Source of the DNA: Parasponia andersonii
Taxonomy: Eukaryota > Streptophyta > Magnoliopsida > Rosales > Cannabaceae
Length of the DNA stretch: 64,000 nucleotides
NCBI GenBank assembly: GCA_002914805.1
Contig: JXTB01000293.1
Coordinates: 305,320-369,319, forward strand
Direction of reading: 5' to 3'
Positions 1 to 10,128 of this stretch are shown here, piece after piece; position 1 is the first letter of the stretch, and each line of letters opens with the position of its first letter. Made by a program: the position numbers and the translations under genes. The notes beneath the pieces are model-generated. The model was not told where the DNA came from, did no database searches, and saw only the letters and a program-made list of their open reading frames with translations.

Positions 1-1691
1 AATGCATCCTTCTGGCTGGCTTCGATTTCTAACATATCCTTTTAGAATTTTCATGTATCTCTCAAATAGATACATCCATCTCAAATAAACAGGACCACAT
101 AACTTCACTTCTCTAACCAAATGTACAGTAAGATGTATCATTATATCAAAAAATCTAGGAGGAAAAAACTGCTCCAACATGCATAATATTACAACAAGTT
201 CACGTTGTAGTTCATCTAACTTGGATACATCGACCACCTTAGAACAAATTCCATTAAAAAATAAGTATAATCTAGTGATTGTATATCGAGCATTTTTAGG
301 TAATACGAACCTGATCGCTATAGGTAGCAGATGTTGCATTAGTGTATGACAATCATGAGATTTAAGTCCAACTAGTTTCAAATTGTTCATATCAACTAAT
401 GTTCTAATATTAGAAGAATAGCCTTCAGGAACCTTCACATTAAATAAAAATTAACACAATTGATATTTTTCTTCCTTTTTCAATGTGAAGTAAGCATGGG
501 GTAAATATGTTCGCTTCTCCCCTACTTTAGGAGCTAACTCTTTTCGAACACCCATGTCAACAAGATCCATACGGGCACCAATACTATCTTTATTCTTCCC
601 TGGAATATTCAATAAAGTTCCAATTATACTATCACATATGTTCTTCTCAATATGCATGACATCTAAGTTATGTATCAGAAGTAAATGTTACCAATACTTC
701 AACTCAAAGAATATAGATTTCTTCTTCCAACAACTCTTTGGGGTTTTTACAACCTTCACATTACTGCATCTTTTTCTTTTCTTACTGATATCACTTATTT
801 TAATCTTTCCAAGCCTAAATTCGAGCTTAGAGATTGTTTATTCGAGCTTAGAGATTGTTTCTAGTATCTCTGTCCCAGTTAAAGGTTGTGGTGCCAATTC
901 AAATTCTTGAGAACCATTAAATACTTTTTTCCAATTTCTGTATACATGTTTGCGAGGTAAAAATCTTCTATGGCCCATATTACTCAATTTTCTAGCATGT
1001 TTTAAGAACTGACAACTTGTTTTCTCATCATAAATAGGACATGCTCTATATCTTTTAGTGGAAAATCTAGACAAATTCTCATATGCAGGGAAGTCATTGA
1101 TTGTCCATAGTAACACAACCTTAAGNCCTTAAGAGTAAAATCTTCATCCTTATATGCATCATAGGCTTTCACACTATCATTCCACAAACTGTCCAATTCA
1201 TCAATCAATGGGGCTAAATATACATCAATGTCATTACCAGGTTGTCTAGGTCCTGATATTAACATTGTAAGAAGTGTAAACTTTCTTTTCATATACAACC
1301 ATGGAGGAAGATTATAGATTACAAGCATTACAGACCAACAACTGTATTTGCTACTTAGAGTTATATGAGGATTAATACCATCTGCAGATAGACCAAGATG
1401 AAGATTCCTTGGATCACTTCCAAAAGAAGGCCATTTGTAATCTATTATTTTCCAAGTTGGTGAATCGACTGGATGTCTAAGTTTACCATCTTCTATCCTC
1501 TCATTCGCATGCCATATTAGATCTTTAGCATACTTACGATTTCGGAATAGACGAGTAAAATGAGGAATTGGAGAAATATACCACAAAACCTTAGCAAGGG
1601 TTCCAACTTTTACCTCTTTAGAATTCTTATTCTGTTGCCACCTAGGCTCACCAAAAAATGGTTCAACTATCTCCCAATAGTCTACATCCAA
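1..1691 (-). pseudogene. CACTA (En/Spm) tnp2-type transposase remnant
   Basis: Read on the minus strand, 1691-1002 gives a tnp2-family transposase segment with the family's usual wording (GTLAKVLWY, WHANERIEDGKLRHP, LGLSADGINPH, SGPRQPGNDIDVYLAPL). It continues near 1116-838 in another frame (INDFPAY, ACPIYDEKTS). The later conserved block HNLDVMHIEKNICDSIIGTL lies at about 690-600. From about 165 to 1 the DUF4218-like part appears (FFDIMIHLTVHLVREVKLCG, YMKILKGYVRNRSQPEGC). Such transposases cut and paste CACTA elements. This copy has frameshifts, an in-frame stop just before HLLLIHNL, one N at 1125, and is cut by the window edge. Its upstream end stops at an inverted LTR piece, so the ATG at 1691 probably comes from that LTR and not from the transposase. 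Family assignment is firm; no function is expected. Confidence 0.85.
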
Positions 1692-1973
1692 GGGGCCACG
1701 CCCAGAAAAATAAACTTATTAGTAAAGAATAATGTGAGTACAAACACCAATCAAATTTAAAAGACTCCCTCTTTTAAATGTTGCAACATGCCAATACTCC
1801 TTTACAAATCTGTCTAGCGAGCTCCCCTCGATTTGATGTGATTCCTTCCATCTGAACTTTCTTCAGATTTCACGGAACCTTTCTTTTCCCAAAGACTTGT
1901 TGTACTTTTTCCGAATTGCTCGTACTTCTCTCGAAACACTCTCACGACTAAGAATCCCTCTTAAGTGTTACAA
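1680..1973 (-). repeat. Inverted LTR segment next to the Sirevirus 5' LTR end
   Basis: The reverse complement of this stretch matches 10976-11280 of the 3' LTR almost base for base along about 295 bp, including the GTGGCCCCTTGGATGTAGA block and the ATGTTGCAACAT palindrome. The direct LTR tail starts right after it at about 1974. It is either an inversion within the 5' LTR with loss of its left part, or a piece of another element in opposite orientation. Confidence 0.85.
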
Positions 1974-2064
1974 CATCCATATCATAATTTTCTGCATATT
2001 CACCTTACATAATTAATTGGACAATTAATTATATTCGGTTAAAATATAAGAAATGGTCATAACA
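1974..2064 (+). repeat. Remaining 3' end of Sirevirus 5' LTR
   Basis: Direct repeat of 11331-11421: both run from the palindromic ACAACAT block through CATATTCACCTTACATAATT to the terminal TAACA. It is followed by the primer site, which fixes the LTR end at 2064. Confidence 0.85.
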
Positions 2065-2066
2065 TT

Positions 2067-2078
2067 TGGTATCAGAGC
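2067..2078 (+). other. Primer binding site (initiator Met-tRNA type)
   Basis: TGGTATCAGAGC, two bases after the LTR terminal CA. It is complementary to the 3' end of plant initiator Met-tRNA, the usual primer of Ty1-copia elements. Confidence 0.92.
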
Positions 2079-2136
2079 AGGTCACTAACAGTTTATTTTG
2101 TGAGATCTTGTGGATTTTTGACAGTATTGTTTATAT

Positions 2137-3352
2137 ATGTCGTTTCTTGCCAAAGGTGGGTTAATTACACGCCCCCTACTGCTTGATGGTACCAACTATT
2201 CATATTGGAAGGCACGTATGAAGGCTTTCATCAAATTTATTGATGAAAAATCATAGAGATCAGTTCTTGCAGGATGGGCACCACCAACCACTAAGGATGA
2301 GAATGGGAATGTTATTCCTAAATATGAACTCAATTAGTCTTCTGATGATGATAAACTGGCCAATTATAACTCTAAAGCATTACATGCCATTCTCAATGGT
2401 GTTGATGCTACTCGTAGCAAAATGATAACAAATTGTAATTTTGCCAAAGAGGCGTGGGATATTTTACAAACACATTTTGAAGGTTTTGGTGATATGAAAA
2501 GAACCAAAATAATTATTTTAACTTCTAAATTTGAAGAATTAAAAATGAGAGAAGATAAAACTCTATCTGAATATTTTACTAAACTATATGATATTTCTAA
2601 TGAAGCTTTTGCTCTTGGTAAATGTATTTCAGATTCTAAAATGGTTAGAAAAATATTTAGATCTTTGCCTAACAGGTTTCAACCAAAGCTCACGGCTATT
2701 GAAGAAAGCAAGAACCTCGAAACCATGAAGGTGGAAGAACTTATGGGATCCTTGCAGACCTATGAGATGAATATCATGCATAGGAAGAAGGATAAATCAA
2801 TTGCTCTTAAAGCTACCCTTGAACCGAGTGTAAGTGAAAACCTTGATGATGAACTTGCTCTTTTGTCCAAAAATGTTAATAAAGTTTTAAAGAAAATGGG
2901 CAGACAATCAAAGGGGAGCAACACGAGTAAAGGTAAGTCCACTCCTCCTAAATCTGATGTTTCTAAAGACAAAAATAAAGGTTACGTTACTTTTGGAGTT
3001 TCTTTAGTTTCAGATAATGTGTGTTCTGTGCAGAATTCTGCAGATAATGTTACAACACTGGCTGCACCTAGTAGTAATATTGTAACATAAGACAGAGTAT
3101 ATGATTCTCACAGTGATGATTCCAATCTGGATGAAGAATCAATTAAAAGATCCTATGAGAATATATATTCTCAATGGGTTAAAGTCGTATATCAAAATAG
3201 ATCCCTTGAAGGAAGAATTTCTACGCTCATCCAATACAAGGAGAATTCTAAAATAAAGATTTAAGAATTGGAAACTTTACTGGCTAAAAAAGAAGCAAAG
3301 TTAAAAGATGTTTCAGCAGAGCTTGATAGGACTCAAAAGTCCTTAAAATGAT
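2137..3352 (+). pseudogene. Sirevirus gag, N-terminal and central part
   Basis: The ATG at 2137 is the first start after the primer site and opens a frame reading MSFLAKGGLITRPLLLDGTN. It runs through the UBN2/retrotran_gag-type core (NCNFAKEAWDILQTHFEG, LTSKFEELKMREDKTLSEY, KIFRSLPNRFQPKLTAIEES) to a lysine-rich, coiled-coil-like end. Gag forms the cytoplasmic particle that packages the element RNA. TAG stops sit at tryptophan positions near 2254 and 2335 (EKS-stop-RS, ELN-stop-SSDDD), and TAA stops at 3088-3090 and about 3263, probably former CAA codons. A frameshift near 3345 moves the continuation to the next frame. It cannot make a complete protein. Confidence 0.85.
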
Positions 3353-4514
3353 AAATTTTGGAATTACCAAATTAGATTATATTCTGACAGTTGGTAGATC
3401 TGGGTCAGATCATTATAGACTTGGATTTAAAGGTGAGAGCTCGAATTCAAAAACTATTTTTATTAAGAGTTCTATTCCTAACTCTGTTGCAGGAACCAGT
3501 AGTGATGTTACAACACTGAAGAAACCTCATGTTGTAACTACACCAATATCATTTTCTGGAAAACATGCTAAAGTTGCAACATAAAAATCTCCTATTGCAA
3601 TACATAGCAAACATGCAGGATTTAATTCCATAAGAAACCATAGTAAATTCGTTCCAACTTGTCATTTCTGTGAAGTAAAAGGTCACATCAGACGTAGGTG
3701 TTTTACTATAAGAAACATTTTGGAAAATAATTACTATTCTCATAAAATTCTATTTCAAAGAAAAACACCAAAGAAAAAGATTGATTTATCAAGAAAAAAA
3801 AGAAAATTTTGGGTTAAAAAATCTGAATTAAATTGTTTTGGATCATTTACTTGTTTTAGATCATGTGTTACTAATGATTGGTATTTCGAAAGTGGTTGTT
3901 CTAGGCACATGACAGGTGATAAATCTATTCTTGATGACTACAAGGTTGACACTGGTGCTTTTGTAACATTCAGAGATGGTGGAAAGGGAAGAGTTCTTGG
4001 CAAAGGAAGTCTTGATATTAAAGGATTTCCTAAATTTAGGAATGTTTTGCACGTAGAGAGACTTATGGCTAATTTGATAAGCATAAGTCAAATTTGTGAT
4101 TTAAACTTTAATATTAATTTCACTCGTGATAAATGTGTTATTCTTGATGAATATGGTAAATCAGTTTTAAAAGGTTATAGATCAAAGGATAATTGCTATA
4201 CTTTGACAGAATCACATTCATGTAATAAGACATCGATAAATGAATCTGATCTTTAGCATGAAAAGTTAGGACATTTGAATTTTAAAATGTTACAGAAACT
4301 TGCCAATTCAGATGTAGTCCGTGGTTTACCAAAGTTAGGTAAGAAATCACAAGGTGTTTGTGGTCCTTGTCAGATGGGTAAAAAGGTAAGATTAACATAT
4401 AAAGTAATACAATATGTTACAATATCAAGAGTGTTAGAACTACTTCATATGGATCTTATGAGTCCCATGCAAGTAGAAAGTATTGCAGGTAAAAGACATA
4501 TTTTTTTTGTGTAG
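3348..4514 (+). pseudogene. Sirevirus zinc knuckle, protease and integrase N-terminus
   Basis: This frame continues gag. The nucleic-acid-binding zinc knuckle is intact at about 3660-3703 (CHFCEVKGHIRRRC, C-X2-C-X4-H-X4-C). The aspartic protease follows; its active-site block near 3880-3915 reads WYFESGCSRHMTG, with Glu where the catalytic Asp of the usual DSGCSRHM is expected. From about 4254 the GAG-pre-integrase zinc region follows (stop-HEKLGHLNF, CGPCQMGK), then the integrase start HMDLMSPM with the first catalytic Asp. Stops are TAA at 3582 and TAG at 4254; the latter replaces the Trp of the LWHxxLGH motif. The frame ends at a T-run (about 4499-4508) where a frameshift begins. Confidence 0.83.
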
Positions 4515-5137
4515 ATGACTTTTCTATATATACTTGGGTAGATTTTCTAAGAGAAAAGTTAGATACATTTGATGCTTTTAAGAAATTGGTTGTTAAACTT
4601 AAAACAAATAAAGGTTGTAACATTGGAAAAATAATCAGAATACGAAGCGATCACGGTAAGGAATTTGAAAGTTCTTTGTACGCTGATTTCTATGATTCAA
4701 ATGGTATTACTCATGAATTTTCAGCTCCTAAGACACCACAACAAAATGGTGTTATGGAAAGGAAGAACAAAACATTACAAGAGATGGCTCGGGTGATGTT
4801 AAATAGCAAAAAGCTTACAAAACAGTTGTGGGCTGAAGTTGTCAACACAACATGTTACAACATAAATTGTGTATATTTTCGACTAGGTACAAGCAAAACT
4901 CCTTATGAAATTTGGAGAGGTAAAAAACCTAATTTGGGTTACTTTTATATTTTTGGAAGTACTTGTTACATTCTCAATGACAGAGAACAGTTAGGTAAGT
5001 TTGATGCAAAAAGTGATGTAGGGGTTTTCCTTAGATATTCTAAAAATAGTCATACTTATCGTGTCTATAACATGAGAACTCAGTCTATTATAGAATCTGC
5101 TAATATTGTTATAGATAATTTTTCAGACTTTGCATAA
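4511..5137 (+). pseudogene. Sirevirus integrase core
   Basis: In the frame of VDDFSIYTWVDF (4511 on) this segment carries the integrase core, which joins element cDNA to host DNA in the nucleus. The second catalytic Asp is in IRSDHGKEF and the Glu in NGVMERKNKT, with first Asp in the preceding frame, so the D-D-35-E triad is present in pieces. LWAEVVNTTCYNINCVYFR and TPYEIWRGKKPNLGYFYIFG are the usual C-terminal blocks. It is separated from the upstream part by a frameshift in a T-tract and ends at TAA (5135-5137), again probably a changed codon since homology continues. Confidence 0.85.
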
Positions 5138-6182
5138 TATTCAAAAGAAGATGAAATTCAGAGTCTTATGGAGAATACTGATTCAGATTAAAATGTTGCA
5201 ATACAGCCAGATGTTGCAACATAGCCTGAAGGTACTACAGGGTCAGATAATCATATCTCAACATCAGAATCCGATGTTACAGTATCATCTAAACAGACAT
5301 TTTCTGATGAACTAACAGTGGATATTCAAGATCCAGTTCAGAAAAAACCCTCTTCAAGGGTCAAAAAGAATCATCCCACTGACCTAATCATAGGTAATCT
5401 TGAAGATGGAATGGTGACCAAAAGAAGAAATATTAATCTGGTACAATTTCTTTACTTTACTTCTTTAATTGAACCTAAAAATGTTTGAGAAGCATTACAG
5501 GATAATTTTTGGATTAAAGCCATGCAAGAAGAACTAGAACAATTTTATAGGAATGATGTTTGGACATTAGTACCTAAATCAAATGATTCTAATGTTATTG
5601 GAACCAAATAGATTTTTAAAAATAAATTAGATGAATTTGATAATATTATTAGAAATAAGGCTAGGTTAGTTGCCCAAGGATACACTCAGGTGGAGGGCAT
5701 AGACTTTGATGAAACTTTGACTCATGTGGCAAAACTTGAATCTATTCGTTTATTGCTTGCTATTGCTTGTCACATTGGTTTTACTTTACATCAAATGGAT
5801 GTAAAGAGTACTTTTTTAAATGGTTTTTTGAAATGAGGAGGCATATGTTGAACAACCTAAGGGTTTTGAAGATCCTTTCAAATCCAACCATGTCTTCAAA
5901 CTTAAAAAAGCATTGTATGGTTTAAAACAAGCTCCTTGGGCTTGGTATGAACGTTTGACAACGTCCTTAGTACAAAACGGCTACATTAGAGAGGGAGTGG
6001 AAAAAACTCTATTCATCAAACATTTTAATTCTAATATTATTGTTGCACAAATTTATGTTGATGATATAGTTTTTGTTTTTACCTCTAACGATAAAGTGCA
6101 GCAGTTTATTAAACAAATGCAAGAAGAATTTGAGATGAGTATGGTAGATGAATTAATCTACTTTGCAGGTTTAGAGGTGAAG
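5138..6182 (+). pseudogene. Sirevirus reverse transcriptase
   Basis: RVT_2-type reverse transcriptase copying element RNA to cDNA in the particle. Blocks in order: a variable linker to about 5480, MQEELEQFYRNDVWTLVP, RLVAQGYTQVEGIDFDET, HQMDVKSTFLNGFL, YVEQPKGFEDPF, KALYGLKQAPWAWYERL, and the catalytic YVDD at about 6055-6066. The frame is broken near 5832, where one extra A separates FLNGFL from the rest. In-frame stops include a TAG near 5609 at the Trp of the GTKW motif and a TGA near 5485. The catalytic box is intact but the frame is not. Confidence 0.87.
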
Positions 6183-6995
6183 TAGCTGAAATATGGGATT
6201 TTTGTTTCCCAAAGTAAGTATGCCAGAAACCTAGTTAAAAAATTTGGTTTAGGGTCAGCAAAACATATGAATACTCCTATGAGTACAAATCTAAAGCTGA
6301 CTAAAGATGAAAATAGAGTTGATGTAGATCCAACTCTTTATAGAAGTATGATAGGTAGCTTACTGTATCTTACAGCTAGTTGACATGATATTGTTTATAG
6401 TGTTGGTATGTGTGCAAGATATCAATCTTGTCAAAAAGAATCCCATATTACTACTGCAAAAAGAATAATCAAGTATGTTAGTGGTACAGTTGATTTTGAT
6501 CTTTGGTATTCCAAAGACACTAACATTAATCTTGCAGGTTACAGTGACACAGATCAGGTAGATAACGCTGATGATAAAAAAAGTACAACAGGGGGTTGTT
6601 TCTTTCTTGGAAATAATCTGATTTCCTAGCAGAGTAAAAAGCAAAACTCAGTCTCTTTGTCCATTACAGAGGCCGAGTATATTGCTGTAGGAAGTTGTTG
6701 TACTCAGTTACTTTGGATGAAACAAATGCTCAAGGACTATGGTATAGTATTGGATACATTGGTTGTTTATTGTGATAGCACTAGTGCTATAAATATATCT
6801 AAGAATCCAGTACAACATTCTAGGACTAAGCATATTTATATCCGTCATCATTTTATCAGAGAACTTGTTGAGAGAAAAACTGTAATGTTGGAACATGTAG
6901 AGACAGACAATTAGTTGGCAGATATCTTTACAAAACCTCTTGATTTTCCACGTTTTAATTCTTTAAGAAAAGCCCTAGGATTTTGTTCCGTATGA
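6183..6995 (+). pseudogene. Sirevirus RNase H and pol C-terminus
   Basis: Continues the post-frameshift RT frame. It holds the connection region (MNTPMSTNLKLTKDE, DPTLYRSMIGSLLYLTAS) and a Ty1-type RNase H (LAGYSDTDQVDNADDKKST, VSLSITEAEYIAV, YCDSTSAINISKNPVQHSR, TKHIYIRHHFIRE), then the closing LADIFTKPLDFPRF and a final TGA at 6993-6995. RNase H removes the RNA strand during cDNA synthesis. Internal stops: TAG at 6182, TGA near 6381 at the expected Arg of ASRPDI, TAG near 6628 at the Trp of SWQSKKQ, and TAG near 6913. Confidence 0.87.
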
Positions 6996-7890
6996 AATTA
7001 TGTTGTAACATCAGCCAAATCAGAATCAAAATATTATTTAAGGTTACCTCAAGACACAAAGAAAAAGATGAAATAATTCCTTGTTATAAAATTATTTTCT
7101 AATAAATAGTTCTTGTTATGTTTCTCTTGAAAATTGTTTTGGAATATTCATTAGAAAAATTTGGGAAATTTTGATTGATTGTTGACTGATATGTGTATTA
7201 TCTTGATCTCAGCTTCAATATTCATATAGGCCTCATGATCAGAAAGAGCTATCTACACTGATGTGTGAAAGCCATCCTTTAGTATTTGGGCCTGTGTATC
7301 ACAAATATAGTAGAGGATGATCTACCAAGTGAAAAGGGCTATCTCAGTGATAGTGCGAAAGCTATTGTTCATGGAAAGATCATTGCCTAAAACAAAAAAT
7401 AAAACAAAAAACGAGATCAATCATTAGTCAATTTTCAATCTTAAATGATCAATTAATCTGATGAATATTTTCAAGTATTTTTCGTGATTAAAGATGGTAA
7501 GGATTCTATATTTTAAAATCTTTTTATAATAGGAATGATTTCATCAATTTCTTTTGTCTAAAGGTTACCATTTATAATATATTGACTATATAGGCTGTAT
7601 TGATGTTACAACATAAAATAAACTGAGCTCATTTAATTGGAAAATCGGATAAAATCAATTAACTGCCACTAGAGATAGTTTTTCCTTGTTCCTGAGATTT
7701 GCTCTCATTACAGTTTCTTTTTTTGGCTCCAAAATATATTTTTTTCCTTTTTCAAATTTGGGAAACTAAATGGACTCTAGGTTATTTAAATTTATATTGT
7801 TCTTTGTTATATCTCTCTCTTACAAAATCTTCTCTGCAGATTACACATTTGTTCTTCGAAAATTTTCTAAGTGTTGAAACAAGTTCCAAA
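6996..7890 (+). other. Spacer between pol and the second Sirevirus frame
   Basis: No credible reading frame. It contains palindromes at 7000-7011 and 7603-7614, and a diverged ~35-bp repeat pair (about 7241-7275 and 7331-7366), both with GCTATCT and GAAAGC cores. Sireviruses are known to keep conserved short motifs in this spacer; a role in expressing the downstream frame is possible but unproven. Confidence 0.6.
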
Positions 7891-9789
7891 ATGGTGAACA
7901 TGAGAAGTGATAAGAAGAGTAATTCTCTTGCCATCGCCAAAGGGAAACTTTCTTCTTCATCAACTCCAATGAAGAAGAAATCTACTTCTTCCTCATTTGC
8001 GGTGAAAGTGTAGAAGATTGGTTCAATGGCTGAACCTTTAACTCAGCCTCCACTAAAAAGTGAATAGAATGTTTCTCTTCAAGCCCAATCAGATGTAGGT
8101 ATTTCAATTACTCCATTATCAGTATTGGCAGTTCCTATTCATTCTACTGAAATCCCCAATCCACCACCGGTACCATCAAAAGAAGGAAGCTCGATTCTAA
8201 TTTCTGGTTCTCTCATAGAATCAATGCAGACTGATGTCCTAACATCTGTACCACCAAATTTAGTGATCTCAAAGAAGGGTTTAGACGAGAAAGTACCACC
8301 TGCAACTTCCGATGTTCCAATATCATCGATTGATGATGCTGCTAAATACGCAATGGACATTAGCCCTCTTCCTGAAGACATTTTTTCTCCTGGGTGTACT
8401 CCAGAAACTACCCCCGAGAAAAATGATGAGATAACCCAAACAACATCTGCAATTCCTTCGGATGTTCCAACATCTGTTGCCGATCCAGAGATATCAACAC
8501 CACCATCGATTGAAATGGGTGATGTGTCAACATCTGCTAATCCTTCAGTTCTAGTGCTGAATATCGAGCTAACCCCTCAGAAGTCTGCTGATGTCTCTAA
8601 TGTTTCAACGCAGGCAGATCCTCCTCCAGCCTCTGTACCAGTCTCAAAACGGCAACCTGAGACTGATGTCCCAACATTCCCTCAAGATCAGACACCACCA
8701 GTTGTACCAGACCTGGTTACAACATCAAAGACAAAGAAGAAGTCTATCACCCAATAAATTTCTGGTCAATCTTCGAAATCAACACAACTAAAGAAGAAAG
8801 CAACTACTGATGAGAAAGGAAAAGGGATATCTTCTTTAGAAACACCAGGTTTTATTCCTGAAAAATCTTTCTCTCCATGGTATTATACAAATGATACTAC
8901 TCAATCTATGAAGATCTATGAACAACGTCAATTTATACCCGAGAGAAACATAAACTTGAAGTCATTTCAGAAAATAGGCACTTTAAAATGTATTGAAGAT
9001 CAAAAGTGGTTGAATACTGTGTCTGAAATCAAAGATTTTGTCCCTAGGATAGTCCAGGAATTTTATTCCAATCTGACTGAAGACTTAGACAAACTAGGTT
9101 CACCAGGGTATAGGAAAGTGTTTGTTAGGGGTCATGTTTATGATTTTTCCCTTGTTGTCATAGCCGATTTCCTAAATATACCTATTTGGTCATTTGATGA
9201 CTTTGAGAAAGAAATTCCTCTTAACAAGGTAGCTTGTGAAATCCTCGGTACACAAACTAAATGGCCGAAGAATAGCATCTTTAAGACCATTGATTTGTCA
9301 CTCAAATACAAAGGGTTGCATCGCATTACCATTGATAATTGGATGTCGACAACGCATTCCAATACACTGAATGAAGATTGTGCTTGTTTTCTATTTGATG
9401 TTGGAATAGGTGGCCAAGTGAATTTGGCACAGTTGATTTTCAATCACATCTATGACCTGCGATACAACACCACTCCAACCAAGAGATTAATCTTTCCAAC
9501 TCTTATCTATGGAGTTCTGACTAAGCAGAGACCTCCTTGCTATAGTTCTGAATATCTCACTCCTATTGTGCCAAAACTGGTGTTCAGAATGAAGAAGAAA
9601 GATTCTGTTGAGGGGAAGGATGAGCCTGCTACAGATCCTAATGTTACAACATCTGGTACTGCAGATACAAGTGCTGCAAATTCAGCCATACTTGCTCGTT
9701 TAGACAAGATAGAGCGAATGTTATTTGCAATTTGCATATTGACGGACATTGATGTGGGAGATGCTTCTCTAGCTCTTCCTCCTGCTTAA
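7891..9789 (+). pseudogene. Sirevirus envelope-like (extra) protein, nearly open
   Basis: One frame runs from ATG 7891 to the terminal TAA at 9789 (632 residues) and is broken only by TAG at 8011-8013, TAG at 8065-8067 and TAA at 8755-8757. The N-terminal third is rich in Lys, Ser and Pro, with repeated D-V-x-T-S words. The C-terminal part (about residues 340-590) resembles the 'putative plant transposon protein' domain found in extra frames of plant retroelements (ERNINLKSFQKIGTL, IVQEFYSNLTEDLD, KVFVRGHVYDFS, FLNIPIWSFDD, LAQLIFNHIYDL, RLIFPTLIYGVL). The role of this protein is not known; 'envelope-like' is a positional name. I see no convincing transmembrane helix. The first in-frame ATG after the spacer was chosen; a longer in-frame opening from 7699 is hydrophobic and less likely. 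Confidence 0.75.
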
Positions 9790-10007
9790 AGATTTTCTTG
9801 CAGTTTCTATTTGACTGTTTATCATTAATAAGTGATGTATATCACAGACAAATTCTGATTTCTAGTTAAGTATTTTATTCTGTTTTCTACAGAAATTGAG
9901 CTCATGTTACAACATTGAGCAACTTATGATTTATTTTATGTGAATTATGGTTTCCATTTAAGTTATGAATTTTGCAGTTATTTGTAACTATCTTTGGCTA
10001 TTTTTGC

Positions 10008-10019
10008 CAAAAAGGGGGA
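10008..10019 (+). other. Upstream polypurine tract (first copy)
   Basis: AAAAAGGGGGAG preceded by TTGCC. It resembles the tract that abuts the 3' LTR about 110 bp further on. Multiple polypurine tracts are a known Sirevirus trait. Confidence 0.7.
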
Positions 10020-10116
10020 GTAGTTGCAAAAATTACAAAAATTCTGGCCAAAAATTAATTATTTTTGTAGGGAATAACTAGTTTTTGCAGGTACAAATAT
10101 TTTGCCTAAAAATGCC

Positions 10117-10127
10117 AAAGGGGGAGA
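10117..10127 (+). other. Polypurine tract abutting 3' LTR
   Basis: AAAGGGGGAGA directly before the LTR start TGAAAGGGC. Primes plus-strand cDNA synthesis. Confidence 0.85.
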
Positions 10128-10128
10128 T

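Noticed and set aside
1559..1760. Plus-strand frame opposite the tnp2 remnant
   Set aside because: Antisense shadow crossing the LTR/transposase junction; no protein similarity recognised.
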